From the NCBI GenBank assembly GCA_017515635.1, contig JAFWFO010000011.1, forward strand, positions 1 through 64,000: DNA of 64,000 nt, written 5' to 3'. Origin of the DNA: Selenomonadaceae bacterium (lineage in GTDB: Bacteria > Bacillota > Negativicutes > Selenomonadales > Selenomonadaceae). How positions within the stretch are numbered: the stretch's first letter is position 1; each line of letters starts with the position of its first letter. Position numbers and translations under genes: made by a program. Below the pieces are notes generated by a model that worked only from the letters and a program-made list of their open reading frames with translations, searched no databases and was not told where the DNA came from. This document shows, in pieces, positions 24,004-33,900 of the stretch.

Positions 24004-25005
24004 TTACTGCGTACTGCCGATTTGATTAACCGCATTATCAAGCGCAGAGTCTTGCGTTTGAACGGCTTTGGCGTTTGCCTCGTAAAGTCGGTGATTGTGA
24101 ATAAGTTCAACCATTTCGGTGACGATTGCCGTATTTGATTTTTCCAGCGCGCCTTGAAGAATTTCGCCTGAAGCGGGTCGCGGCTGAGCGTTGGGATTCA
24201 TGATACGTGGCCGAACGTTTTGCCCGACAGCGTTTGCGGCGGGCGGATTGCCTTCGTTGTTGTTGACGAGATAAAAAAGATTGTCGCCCTGTTTTTGCGT
24301 GGCAAGTCTGTCGCCGAATTCCACAAGCTGAATTTGCGCGATTCGTTGCGAAGCGTCCATGTTGCCCGTTGATTCAAGTCTGTTGGTCGCGGGATTAAGC
24401 ACTGTCTGATTTCCCGGGACGTAAACAATTCCGTCGCCCGTGACTAAAACTCTCGAATCGGGAACATTTGCGGGAATGCGAATCGGATTGCCAGTCGTGT
24501 CCAAAAGATTGTAGCCGCGAATGTCTTGAATAAAACCTTGCTGATTTTTGAAAAACGCGCCGTTGCGAGTGTAGCGCACGCCTTCGGGAGTTTGTACGGC
24601 AAAAAATCCGTTGCCGACAATCGCCAAGTCGAAAGCGTTGCCCGTAGATTCAAGCGCGCCCTGCTGATAGTCCACGGCAACTTCGTCAATGTAGTCGCCG
24701 AGTCCGAGCGTGCCGATACCGGGGCGATAAAACGGATCCGCGCTGAATCCTTTGATTTGCGTAACGTCCTCTTTCGACGTGCCGAGTTCCGCCAGCGAAT
24801 TGAACGGCGCAACATCCACGCCGAGAGAGCCGGCATTTTCGTAGTCGTTGACGCGTCGAATCAGCATTTGATGAAATTCTTTATGAATGGTCACGTCGCG
24901 CTTGTAACCGGTCGTTGCGGCGTTGGCAATGTTCGATGCGATAACGTCGGTGCGTTTCTGTTCGCTTATCATGCCGGTTGCCGCCGTGTAAAGTCCGCGC
25001 CACAT
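24004..25005 (-). CDS. flgF: Flagellar basal-body rod protein FlgF/FlgG family
   Basis: A structural rod protein of the flagellum, exported by the flagellar type III apparatus. The 333-residue protein has MWRGLYTAATGMISEQKRTD and ASNIANAATTGYKRD at the N-terminus, the STGNAFDLAIVGNGFFAVQ block near residue 115, and a C-terminal coiled-coil (EMVELIHNHRLYEANAKAVQ) typical of the family. The shape fits FlgF (also called FlhO in Bacilli) better than FlgG, but the distinction is not certain. There is no second rod gene in the window. It has its own promoter overlapping the gene upstream. Confidence 0.88.
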   Translation of the reverse strand: MWRGLYTAATGMISEQKRTDVIASNIANAATTGYKRDVTIHKEFHQMLIRRVNDYENAGSLGVDVAPFNSLAELGTSKEDVTQIKGFSADPFYRPGIGTLGLGDYIDEVAVDYQQGALESTGNAFDLAIVGNGFFAVQTPEGVRYTRNGAFFKNQQGFIQDIRGYNLLDTTGNPIRIPANVPDSRVLVTGDGIVYVPGNQTVLNPATNRLESTGNMDASQRIAQIQLVEFGDRLATQKQGDNLFYLVNNNEGNPPAANAVGQNVRPRIMNPNAQPRPASGEILQGALEKSNTAIVTEMVELIHNHRLYEANAKAVQTQDSALDNAVNQIGSTQ

Positions 25006-25036
25006 TTAATTATCACTTCCTCAGGAAATTTTTTTT

Positions 25037-25065
25037 ATGATACCTTCAACCGCCGACAAAGTCAA
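25037..25065 (-). promoter_or_regulatory. Sigma-70 promoter for flgF
   Basis: On the minus strand, TTGACT (25065-25060), a 17-bp spacer, then TATCAT (25042-25037). The -35 box overlaps the last codons of the gene at 25062-25853. A housekeeping rather than sigma-28 form is notable for a flagellar gene. Confidence 0.75.
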
Positions 25066-25853
25066 ATTTCAATCGTCGCGCCCGTCGACAATCTTTCGGG
25101 AAAATGTTGCATGAATTCTTCGCCCGAACAATGACACGGCAAAATTTTTTCGACACCGAAATTTTTCAGTTCAATCAACGTGCGGTTGATTCGTTCAGCC
25201 GTCGCGCCCGTCAAATGCAGACCGCCAATCACCGTGCGTATCGGGAGCGAAAATCTTTCGGCAACGTCCGCGACAATATTCAAAACGCCGACATGTGCGC
25301 ACGCCGTCACGACAGCAAGCCCGTCGCCGTCACGCAAAACCAAAATTATTTCGTCCGAAAAATCGTCGGGCAATTTTTTTTCTCCGCGAACAAATTTTTT
25401 CGGGATTGTCTCGAAATCGTAACGCCGCGTAAAATTTCCGACAAGCCACGCGCCCGAATCAATTTCGACAACGTCACGGCAAATTTTTTGTTCGACGTTG
25501 TGAGCCGCCAAAAAATTTCCGTCGAAGCCGCAACCGCGATATTTGTATTCGTCGCCGTCACGAGAAAATTTTTCGTCCCAAAAATTTTCGCCCGTGTAAA
25601 CAGTTTCAATCGGCGCAACGTCCAAAAGTTTCGGGAAGCCGCCCGCGTGGTCGTAATGCTCATGACTGAGCACGGCAAATTTTATCGTCGACAAATCTTC
25701 GCCCAAAGTTTTCGCGTTATCAAAAGCCGCGCCGGTGTGCCCGCAGTCAAAAATAAATTTCGTGTGCGGCGTCGTCACCAAAAAACTCAAGCCGTGTTCG
25801 GCAACGAGTCCGTCGGGTGCCGTGTTTTCAATCAAAATTCGCAATGCCGTCAA
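25062..25853 (-). CDS. Metallo-beta-lactamase-fold hydrolase (COG1237-like)
   Basis: A 263-residue metal-dependent hydrolase. The metal ligands are in LSHEHYDHAGG (about residues 62-72). Further family features are a His in TACAHVGV, GGLHL near 210, and a C-terminal PCHCSGEE. The pattern resembles COG1237, annotated by homology to archaeal 7,8-dihydropterin-6-methyl-4-(beta-D-ribofuranosyl)-aminobenzene-5'-phosphate synthase. In bacteria the true substrate is not known. TTG start after GGAGAG. Single gene between flgF and the divergent HAD gene. Confidence 0.82.
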   Translation of the reverse strand: MTALRILIENTAPDGLVAEHGLSFLVTTPHTKFIFDCGHTGAAFDNAKTLGEDLSTIKFAVLSHEHYDHAGGFPKLLDVAPIETVYTGENFWDEKFSRDGDEYKYRGCGFDGNFLAAHNVEQKICRDVVEIDSGAWLVGNFTRRYDFETIPKKFVRGEKKLPDDFSDEIILVLRDGDGLAVVTACAHVGVLNIVADVAERFSLPIRTVIGGLHLTGATAERINRTLIELKNFGVEKILPCHCSGEEFMQHFPERLSTGATIEI

Positions 25854-25948
25854 AAATGGTCACTCTCCAAAAAATTTTCGCGCAGATTTTTTCGATAAAA
25901 TATATTCGACATGGCGCAATCAATTCGCGAAGGCGCGCTAAATTTCCT

Positions 25949-25977
25949 TTGTGTAAATGAAAAATACCTGCTATAAT
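25949..25977 (+). promoter_or_regulatory. Promoter for the HAD-rapZ unit
   Basis: TTGTGT at 25949-25954, 17 bp, TATAAT at 25972-25977, 40 bp before the HAD start codon. Confidence 0.8.
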
Positions 25978-26017
25978 CTGCGCGGATAATTCAAACTTGA
26001 TTAACGGAGTGATTGTG

Positions 26018-26821
26018 ATGAATGTAAAGTTGTTTGTGACGGATCTTGACGGCACGTTGGTGCCCGAAAGCGGCCGTGTTTCAAAGACGAACATCAAGGC
26101 GATTCATGACCTTGAAAGCGCGGGCATCAAAGTCGTTTTGGCGACGGGCAGAATGTACAAAGCCGCCTTGCCGATAGCCGAACAACTCGGCGTGCACGTC
26201 CCGATTATCGCTTACAACGGCGCGTTGATAAAATCTTCTGCGGGCGAAATTCTTCACACGCAATTTATGAATGAAACCATTGTCAAAAGAATCCTGACGT
26301 TTTTCGAGCAACGCAACTGGCACCTGCAAAGCTACAGCGACGACGAACTTTATTTCCCGAAACGCGATCGCTACGTCCAATACTACGAAGACATGCAAAA
26401 AGTCACGGGCAACGAAGTCGGCTGGGACGGAATGCAACAACACATCAAGAACGTCACGAAGCTTTTGAGCATTTCGGGCAAAAACGAAGAACTCATCAAC
26501 AGAATGCGCGAGATTAAAAAATTTTTCGGCGCACAAGTCGAAGTCACGCGCTCAAATGATTTGTTCGCGGAATTTTTGGCGGGCGGTTGCACGAAAGCCG
26601 GCGCGGTGAAAATTATCGCGGACAAACTCAAAATTGACCGCACGGAAATTATGGCGATTGGCGACAGCGAAAACGATTTGCCGATGTTGCGTTCGGTCGG
26701 CAGAAGTATCGCAATGGGCAACGCAATTCCCGCCGTCAAAAAATCTTGTTTCTATCGCACGGATCTTTGCGAAAACGACGGCTTTGCCAAAGCGGTCTAC
26801 GAATATGTTTTAGTCGGCTGA
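26018..26821 (+). CDS. Cof-type HAD phosphatase
   Basis: A 267-residue haloacid-dehalogenase-family hydrolase of the Cof/IIB group, which dephosphorylates sugar phosphates or related metabolites. Motif I is FVTDLDGTLVPESGR at the N-terminus, motif II is in VLATGRMYKAAL, and motif IV is AIGDSENDLPMLRSVG near residue 220. The cap domain lies between about residues 85 and 190. The ATG at 26018 follows GGAG by 8 nt; longer in-frame starts lack a site. It precedes rapZ by 33 bp and may be co-transcribed with it. Confidence 0.9.
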   Translation: MNVKLFVTDLDGTLVPESGRVSKTNIKAIHDLESAGIKVVLATGRMYKAALPIAEQLGVHVPIIAYNGALIKSSAGEILHTQFMNETIVKRILTFFEQRNWHLQSYSDDELYFPKRDRYVQYYEDMQKVTGNEVGWDGMQQHIKNVTKLLSISGKNEELINRMREIKKFFGAQVEVTRSNDLFAEFLAGGCTKAGAVKIIADKLKIDRTEIMAIGDSENDLPMLRSVGRSIAMGNAIPAVKKSCFYRTDLCENDGFAKAVYEYVLVG

Positions 26822-26854
26822 AATCGGACGACGGGCGCGGCAAGGAGATTTTTT

Positions 26855-27784
26855 ATGGAAGCTGAAACTCTCGACATTCAAAACGAAATCAAGACAGGCG
26901 AATTCGCCGACAAGTCGCGGATTATAATCGTCACGGGCATGAGCGGCAGCGGCAAAACGCAGGCTTGCCGATACCTTGAAGACCTGGGCTATTTTTGCGT
27001 GGACAATTTGCCGCCCGTTTTTATCCCGAAATTCGTCGAACTTTGCACGCACGCCATGGGACATTTCAACAAGATGGTTTTCGTCGTCGACACGCGCAGC
27101 CGCGAATTTTTCGACGACCTTGTTCAAGTTCTCGACGACATGGACAAAGATAACCAAGATTACGAAATGTTGTTTATGGATGCTTCGGACGACGTGATTA
27201 TTCGCCGCTACAAAGAGACTCGCCGCCGCCACCCGATGGCTCCCGCAACAAGAATTTCCGACGGAGTTTTCAAGGAACGCACGCGGCTTGAAAGTGTTCG
27301 GGCAAAATCGACTTACATTATCGACACGTCGAACTTGTCGAAAGTTGAGTTGCGCGAAAAAATTCAGCGGCTTTTCGGTAATTCCGACAGCGAAATAATG
27401 AACATTTCGGTTTTGTCGTTCGGCTTCAAGTACGGAATGCCGCTTGATGCCGACATGGTGCTTGACGTGCGATTTTTGCCGAATCCGTTTTACATTTCGG
27501 AACTGCGCCACAAAAGCGGGAGTGTGCCCGAAGTCGCCGCGTATATCGAAGAAAAGCCCGTTACGCAGGAATATCTCAAGAAACTCGACGCGTTCATTGA
27601 TTTTCTCGTCCCGCAATACATTCGCGAAGGGAAAAGCCAACTCGTTATCGCAATCGGTTGCACGGGCGGAATGCACCGCAGTGTTTTCATTGCCAAACAT
27701 GTTTACGATCTGTTGGCGAAAAAAGGTTACGCCGTGAATCTGGAGCACCGCGACTTGATGAAAAACGACGTGTGGGAAGTTTGA
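26855..27784 (+). CDS. rapZ: RNase adapter / nucleotide-binding protein RapZ (YvcJ)
   Basis: A 309-residue P-loop protein of the RapZ/YvcJ family. It binds nucleotides and in E. coli senses glucosamine 6-phosphate to steer small-RNA decay. Walker A is VTGMSGSGKTQACR (about residues 27-40). VDNLPPVFIPKF and the C-terminal GCTGGMHRSVFIAKHVYD plus LEHRD are conserved. It has an N-terminal extension of about 20 residues. First of the Gram-positive-type rapZ-yvcK-whiA series. A heptamer array starts at the last base of its stop codon. Confidence 0.95.
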   Translation: MEAETLDIQNEIKTGEFADKSRIIIVTGMSGSGKTQACRYLEDLGYFCVDNLPPVFIPKFVELCTHAMGHFNKMVFVVDTRSREFFDDLVQVLDDMDKDNQDYEMLFMDASDDVIIRRYKETRRRHPMAPATRISDGVFKERTRLESVRAKSTYIIDTSNLSKVELREKIQRLFGNSDSEIMNISVLSFGFKYGMPLDADMVLDVRFLPNPFYISELRHKSGSVPEVAAYIEEKPVTQEYLKKLDAFIDFLVPQYIREGKSQLVIAIGCTGGMHRSVFIAKHVYDLLAKKGYAVNLEHRDLMKNDVWEV

Positions 27785-27895
27785 GCTTTCAGCTGTCAGC
27801 TTTTAGCTTTTAGCCGATAAATTCAATCCTCAAAGCTTAAAGCTCAAAGCTTAAAGCTCAAAGCTTAAAGCTCAAAGCTTAAAGCTCAAAGCTCA
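27784..27895. repeat. Heptamer hairpin array between rapZ and yvcK
   Basis: Sixteen 7-bp units in perfect phase. The left part has AGCTTTC, AGCTGTC and AGCTTTT; the right part alternates AAGCTTA and AAGCTCA. It begins on the last base of the rapZ stop and ends 3 nt before the CGGAGG of yvcK. It is the longest and most regular array in the window, and its halves can pair. Confidence 0.93.
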
Positions 27896-27910
27896 ACTCG
27901 GAGGCTGTAA

Positions 27911-29200
27911 ATGTTTCATCTTTTGAAATGGCTTTACCCCGGCATGAAACTGAAACGCTGGTTATTTCTTTTCGCAATCGGCGTCATGATGTTCAGTTTC
28001 GGCGGCGCGCTTGCCATTAACTCCGAATATCTCGGTCGCGCCAAAGAAGAAATTTTCATGTTCGTATATCGCACGGTCGGCAGTTACGATTATACGGTAA
28101 TAATGTTCGTCGGGCTGATAATTTTGCTCCTCGGCTCGTGTCTTATGCTTTGGTCAACGCGCTCGCTGATTCGTTCGATAATCGCCGTGCTTATTCCCGA
28201 CCGTTCGGAAAAAATTGTCGACTTGATTTATCAGGAACGAAAACTTGGACGCGGCCCGTCGGTTACGGTTATCGGCGGCGGACACGGTTTGAGCGTTCTT
28301 TTGCGCGGAATAAAATCTTCGACGAATAATGTTTCGGCGGTTGTGACGGTTGCGGACGACGGCGGAAGTTCGGGACGTTTGCGCGAAGAACTCGGAATAA
28401 TTCCGCCCGGCGATTTGCGAAATTGTCTGGTTGCACTGGCGGACACGGAACCGCTTATGGAAAAACTTTTCCAATATCGTTTCGAGGGCAACACCGCGCT
28501 TGCAGGTCACAGCTTCGGAAATTTGTTTATCGCGGCGATGAATGAAGTCACGGGCGACATGGAGACTGCGCTTAAAGAATCGTCGAAAGTTTTGGCAGTC
28601 AAAGGGCGTGTCATTCCCGCGAGCAAGGAACACGTGCGACTTGATGCGATTATGACGGACGGCACAGTTGTCGAGGGCGAATCACAAATTCCCGAAGCGC
28701 ATAAAAAAATTCGTCGCGTGCAGTTGTTCCCGAAAAATGTTCCCGCCGTGCCCGCCGCGATTGACGCAATAGAATCAGCCGACGCAATTATTCTCGGCCC
28801 CGGAAGTCTGTACACAAGCATAATGCCGAATCTTTTGGTTGACGGTGTTGCTCACGCGCTGAAAAAATCCAAAGCCGTTAAGATTTACATTTGCAACGTT
28901 TTGACGCAACCGGGCGAAACTGACGGTTACACTGCCGCGCAACACGCAAAGGCGATTCTCGACCACACGGGACACGGCGCGATTGATTATGTGCTGGTGA
29001 ATTCCACGCCGATACCGGAGGAAATGTGGCACGGCACGGGTGCGACGCCCGTCGAGATTGACGAAGACAAAATTAACGCGCTGGGTTGCGGCTTGATTAA
29101 GGAAGATTTGATGAGCGCGACTGAGGCGGGACGCCACGACCCCGAAAAACTTTGCGCCGCTGTCATGAAGATTATTTACACGCTCGGCAACAGGCGGTAG
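27911..29200 (+). CDS. yvcK: Gluconeogenesis/morphogenesis factor YvcK with membrane anchor
   Basis: A 429-residue protein of the YvcK/CofD-like family, needed in Bacillus for growth on gluconeogenic carbon and for cell shape. It binds UDP-sugars there. Two membrane helices at about residues 19-37 and 61-82 precede the soluble domain, whose nucleotide loop is VIGGGHGLSVLLRG. ADDGGSSGRLR and PPGDLRNCLVALAD follow. The helices are absent from B. subtilis YvcK; a membrane-anchored form is inferred. ATG behind CGGAGG. Confidence 0.93.
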   Translation: MFHLLKWLYPGMKLKRWLFLFAIGVMMFSFGGALAINSEYLGRAKEEIFMFVYRTVGSYDYTVIMFVGLIILLLGSCLMLWSTRSLIRSIIAVLIPDRSEKIVDLIYQERKLGRGPSVTVIGGGHGLSVLLRGIKSSTNNVSAVVTVADDGGSSGRLREELGIIPPGDLRNCLVALADTEPLMEKLFQYRFEGNTALAGHSFGNLFIAAMNEVTGDMETALKESSKVLAVKGRVIPASKEHVRLDAIMTDGTVVEGESQIPEAHKKIRRVQLFPKNVPAVPAAIDAIESADAIILGPGSLYTSIMPNLLVDGVAHALKKSKAVKIYICNVLTQPGETDGYTAAQHAKAILDHTGHGAIDYVLVNSTPIPEEMWHGTGATPVEIDEDKINALGCGLIKEDLMSATEAGRHDPEKLCAAVMKIIYTLGNRR

Positions 29201-29466
29201 TTTTTTAGTTTTTTACTTCGATTAGGCACGTTCGTGAATTTGAGTTTTTGAATTTACTTTTTCTTTGCTTGCCCAAAGAAAAAGTAACAAAAAGAAAAGG
29301 CACCTCGCGGGGCGGATACTCGCTCGTAATTCAAAGTAATTGGCTACGGTCAAACTCGTGTGCCCGCAAGTGAAACATCCTGTTTCAGTTGCGGGCGGAG
29401 GCCGTCATCCGTGACGGCCTCTGAATTTCGGTTGCGTTTGTGAAGTTAAAATTTGCGGAGGTTTTT
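29201..29466. other. yvcK-whiA intergenic region with three hairpins
   Basis: No gene in these 266 bp. Three inverted repeats stand in a row. The first is a perfect 14-bp stem at 29254-29287 (TTACTTTTTCTTTG and complement). The second is CCCGCAA-G-TGAAACA with its complement at 29363-29395. The third is a perfect 10-bp stem at 29398-29421 (GAGGCCGTCA/TGACGGCCTC). The last repeats the galE terminator stem but lacks a T-run. Parts of the first hairpin region recur at 59298-59340. Confidence 0.8.
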
Positions 29467-30345
29467 ATGTCGTCTTACGCTCAAGATGTCAAAAACGAAT
29501 TGGCGCGAATTTTCGGCGACGAACCCGAAACTTTGCACGCAGAATTCGCCGCACTACTGTTTTGCGGGGCGAAAATTTTTGACGGACGTTTGGAATTCGC
29601 GACAACGAATGCCGCCGTCGCTCGAAAAGTTATTTCGCTGGCGAAAAAATATTTCCCCGCCGTCAAGCCGGAAGTTGCCGCCGTTCGCCGAAAAAAGTTG
29701 AATAAAGATATGAGTTACGCCGTGCGAATTTTTTTGACGGGTGACGTACAAAATTTTCTTGAGGAACTCGACGCGCCCGAATTGCTTAAACGTTCGCGAT
29801 TTAAGGTTGCGTGGTTGCGCGGCGCATTTTTGGCGAAAGGCACCGTCAATCGTCCCGAAGCGCAGTATTTATTGCAAATCGTGGTAAAATCGTTGCAGAC
29901 GGCGGAATTCGTGCGGAAAATTTTGGCGGCTCTGGACTTCAACGCGGGACTTTATCAGCGCAAAAAAAATTTCGTCGTGTGGTTGCGTGAAGCCGACACG
30001 ATTTGTGATTTTCTCGGCATGATCGGCGCGACGAATGCCGTCGAACGTTTTGAGGTTGCGCGCAATTTGAAGGAAGTTCGCCTGCAAGTCAATCGCCTCG
30101 TCAACATAGACACTTCCGCGCTGAATCGTGCCGCCGAAGCCTCTCAACGACAGATTGCCGACATAAAAATTTTGTTGGCAAGAAATTATCCCGTCACGAA
30201 AAAAATCCGCGAAGCAATGGAACTGCGGCTTGCAAATCCTTCGTGTAATATCAGCGAATTGGCGGAAAAAATTTCCTTGAGTAAAGCGGGAATGTGGTCG
30301 CGGTTCAAAAAAATTCAGCACTTGGCAAAAAGATTTAGGAAATAA
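29467..30345 (+). CDS. whiA: DNA-binding regulator WhiA
   Basis: A 292-residue WhiA protein: an N-terminal homing-endonuclease-like (LAGLIDADG fold) domain followed by a C-terminal helix-turn-helix. In Bacillus it affects cell division and in Streptomyces sporulation. SYAQDVKNELARI starts the protein. WLRGAFLAKGTVNRPEAQYLL near residue 117 and the C-terminal NISELAEKISLSKAGMWSRF helix-turn-helix block are diagnostic. The ATG at 29467 follows GGAGG; the longer in-frame start is rejected. It is the third member of the rapZ-yvcK-whiA series. Confidence 0.95.
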   Translation: MSSYAQDVKNELARIFGDEPETLHAEFAALLFCGAKIFDGRLEFATTNAAVARKVISLAKKYFPAVKPEVAAVRRKKLNKDMSYAVRIFLTGDVQNFLEELDAPELLKRSRFKVAWLRGAFLAKGTVNRPEAQYLLQIVVKSLQTAEFVRKILAALDFNAGLYQRKKNFVVWLREADTICDFLGMIGATNAVERFEVARNLKEVRLQVNRLVNIDTSALNRAAEASQRQIADIKILLARNYPVTKKIREAMELRLANPSCNISELAEKISLSKAGMWSRFKKIQHLAKRFRK

Positions 30346-30372
30346 TTTCCGGTTCCTACAGGAGGTTTTAAA

Positions 30373-30864
30373 ATGAGTGGTGCGTTCACGACGGATTTTA
30401 TAATCAATTTGGCGGGCGGATTGCTGATTTTGATTATGCTCGCTTTGATAATAAATTTGTACTCGGAGCTGTCGACGATAAAATCACGTTACAAGCGCAT
30501 GATGGAAGGTTCCGAAGGCGAAAGTATTGAACAGATGTTGGAGACGCACACGCGGGCATTTAACGACGTTGCCGACGAACGACAAAAAATGGAGCGAAAA
30601 CTTTCGGCACTGGAAGAATTGGTTAAAAGTTCGATAACTCGCGTCGCGGTGATTCATTTCGACGCCTTTGAAAAAACCGGTCAAGGTTTGAGCTGGTGCG
30701 TCGCCATGTTGGACAGGAACGACAACGGCGTAATTTTTTCGTCGATTTGCGGGCAAGAATCTTCGCGCAGTTACGTCAAGCCGATTGAAAATGGTCACGT
30801 TTCCTCAAACTACAAACTCACTCGCGAAGAAGAACAGGCACTTGCTCAAGCGAAACGACAATAA
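30373..30864 (+). CDS. DUF4446 membrane-anchored protein
   Basis: A 163-residue protein of the DUF4446 family, common in Firmicutes and of unknown function. An N-terminal membrane helix (residues about 8-27, INLAGGLLILIMLALIINL) is followed by a charged coiled coil. A conserved domain follows with HFDAFEKTGQGLSWCVAML, DRNDNGVIFSSI and SYVKPIENG. ATG behind AGGAGG, 27 bp after whiA, and probably in the same transcript. A terminator follows. Confidence 0.88.
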   Translation: MSGAFTTDFIINLAGGLLILIMLALIINLYSELSTIKSRYKRMMEGSEGESIEQMLETHTRAFNDVADERQKMERKLSALEELVKSSITRVAVIHFDAFEKTGQGLSWCVAMLDRNDNGVIFSSICGQESSRSYVKPIENGHVSSNYKLTREEEQALAQAKRQ

Positions 30865-30871
30865 TCGCACG

Positions 30872-30908
30872 AAAAAACTCCTCCCGAAACGAGAGGAGCT
30901 TTTTTTGT
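30872..30908. terminator. Bidirectional terminator between DUF4446 gene and rpoC
   Basis: Stem CTCCTC/GAGGAG flanked by AAAAAA and TTTTTTT, serving both convergent units. Confidence 0.85.
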
Positions 30909-30921
30909 TTGCAGTGAAATT

Positions 30922-33900
30922 TTATTCGGCGGCTGACTCTTCGTCAACTTCCTCATTGTCGATGACTTTCAAATCGCGATAATGCGACATGCCCGTTCCT
31001 GCGGGAATCAGCTTGCCGATAATGACGTTTTCTTTCAAGCCGATAAGCGGATCGATTTTGCCTTTAATCGCCGCGTCCGTCAAAACACGTGTAGTTTCTT
31101 GGAAACTTGCCGCGCTCAAGAAAGAATCCGTTGCCAAAGACGCCTTAGTTATGCCGAGCAGAATCGGTTTTGCGACGGCGGGAGCACGTTCTTCCTCAAT
31201 GGCTCTGGTGTTTTCCGCCTCGAAAATGTTCACATCGACGAACTCGCCCGGCAAAAATTCCGTGGAGCCGCTGTCTTCAATGCGTACCTTGTGCAACATT
31301 TGACGCACCATAACTTCGATGTGTTTGTCGTTGATTTCGACGCCCTGAGACTTGTAGACTTTTTGGACTTCTTTGACGAGATAACGGTGGGTTTCTTTCA
31401 GGCCGCAGATACGCATGATGTCGTGGGGATTCTTCGCGCCGTCGGTGATGTTCGTTCCGGCAACTATTTCGTCGCCCTCTTTTACTTTCGGTTGAATCCC
31501 ATATGGTATCACGTATTCGCGAGGCTGCTGGTTGTCTATGTCGTGAGGATTTATTATTACTGTCCGTAACCCAGTTTTTTCCTCAACCCCATAACTTATA
31601 ACGCCGTCTATCTCGGCGATTATCGCGTTGTTCTTCGGTTTCCGCGCTTCAAATAACTCCTCAACACGCGGTAAACCTTGCGTTATGTCGCCGCCCGCAA
31701 CGCCGCCTGTGTGGAATGTCCGCATCGTCAACTGTGTACCCGGTTCGCCGATACTCTGCGCCGCGATTATTCCGACCGCTTCGCCGACTTCAACTTCCGT
31801 CTGATTCGCCAAGTCGCGCCCGTAACATTTTTTGCACACTCCGAACGGCGATTTGCACGTCAACACGCTCCGTATCGATACTTTATCCCGCACCGCGCAG
31901 ATTTTTTTAACGTTCGATTCGTCAATCATCTCATTAATCCGCGCTATCAGTTCGCCGTTCTCGTCGTAAATATTTTCCGCCAAAACGCGCCCGATTATTC
32001 GATCTGCCAACGGTTCGATAACGCCCTTCGCCGCCTTGCCCGAATGCGTTTCTTCGGTTATCGCCTCGACTTCTATGCCGCGAATGTTGTTGTGACGGAT
32101 TCGGATTTCAGGCAGGTCGTCCGCGTCAAGTATCTGTTCCGCCAATTCCCTATCGATTTTCGCCGCATACGGCTCGACAAGCTCTTTCCCGATGATTTCA
32201 CGCAGGAAATTTTCCCGCAGTTCCTGACGTTCCGCCGCGTCCCGCGTGCCTAATTTTATCGTCTCCGACACCAGCGAATGACTTGCCGCGTTCGGTGCCG
32301 TCAAAGATTGTCCCCTTAGGCACACTTCCGGCGCGTTCAGTTCGATCAGCACTTCCAGCGCGTCTTCGTCCAGCGTCGAATCGTGCGGGATGACCACTTC
32401 GCCGCCCGCGTCTTTGATGTCCTCGGCGATTACTCTGTCCAATAACGCTTCGTTCAAAAGTTCCAGCGCGTCGCCCGTGTCCGCCGCCAATTTCGCCCGT
32501 ATCAGCGTTAAATTTATCGTTTCGATGTCGCAGTCGTCCTCGCGGACAATCACGTCTTGCGCCACGTCCACAAGTCGCCGCGTCAAATAGCCGCTGTCCG
32601 CCGTGCGCAACGCCGTATCCGCCAAACCTTTGCGCGCCCCGTGTGAACTTATGAAGTAGTCCGAAACGCTCAGCCCTTCGCGGAAGTTCGCGGTTATCGG
32701 CAAGTCAATCGTTTTGCCCGACGGGTCAGCCATAAGCCCGCGCATTCCCGCCAACTGGCGCATTTGTTGCTTGTTACCGCGTGCGCCGCTGTCCGCCATC
32801 ATGAATATCGGGTTGAATTCGTCCATGTTATCCATCATCGCATCTGCAACGCGATTCGTGGCGTCTTCCCACAGCGCGATAACTTTTTTGTAACGTTCCT
32901 GATCCGTCAACAGCCCGCGGTTGAAATTCGCCTCGACGCGTTTTACTTTGCCCGCCGTTTCCGCGATAATTTCTTTCTTCGCCGGCGGCGTGATAACGTC
33001 CGAAATTGCGACGGTCATACCGGCAATGCAGGCGAAATGATAGCCGAGGCGTTTGACTTCGTCGATGACTTCGGCGGTTTTGGTTGCTCCGAACATGTTA
33101 AAGCATTCGGCGACGAGTTTGCCGAGTTCTTTTTTGTTCATGAGCTTACCGAGCGTCAAATTTCCTTCGGCGTCGCGTTGGTAGTGGCGAAGTTCGGGCG
33201 GCAGTTTTTCGTTAAAAATCATTCGTCCGAGACTGGTTTTGACGAGCTTTGAGCTTTGAGTATCGTCACCCTTAAAGCTTAAAGCTTCAAGCTTAAAGCT
33301 GTCCTGAACGCGCACAAAGATTTCAGCTTGCAAATCCAAAAAGCCCGCGTTGTACGCCATTAACGCTTCATTGAACGACGCGAAATATTTATTTTCACCT
33401 TTGACGCTGTGTTTTTCCGACGACTTGCGCAGTTTCGTCAGATAATAAGTCCCCAAAACCATGTCTTGAGTCGGAACTATTATCGGCTTTCCGTCTTTCG
33501 GAGCCAAAATGTGATTCGCCGCCAACATCAAAACCCGCGCTTCTGCCTGCGCTTCCGCCGACAAGGGCAAATGTATCGCCATTTGGTCGCCGTCGAAGTC
33601 CGCATTGTACGCCGTGCACGCCAACGGGTGCAGTTTCAACGCCCGCCCTTCCGTCAACACCGGTTCAAACGCTTGTATTCCGAGTCGGTGCAACGTCGGT
33701 GCACGATTCAACAACACGGGGTGTTCTTTTATTACTTCTTCCAAAACGCCCCACACTTCCGCATTTGCTCGGTCGACTTTACGTTTCGCCGCTTTTATCG
33801 TCAAGTTCGCGTCCGCCGACAGCTTTTTCATCACAAACGGCTTGAACAGTTCCAACGCCATTTCTTTTGGCAACCCGCATTGATGCAATTTCAGTTCCGG

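Noticed and set aside
27784-27895. Possible CRISPR array
   Set aside because: The repeat unit is 7 bp with no spacers, and there are no cas genes in the window.
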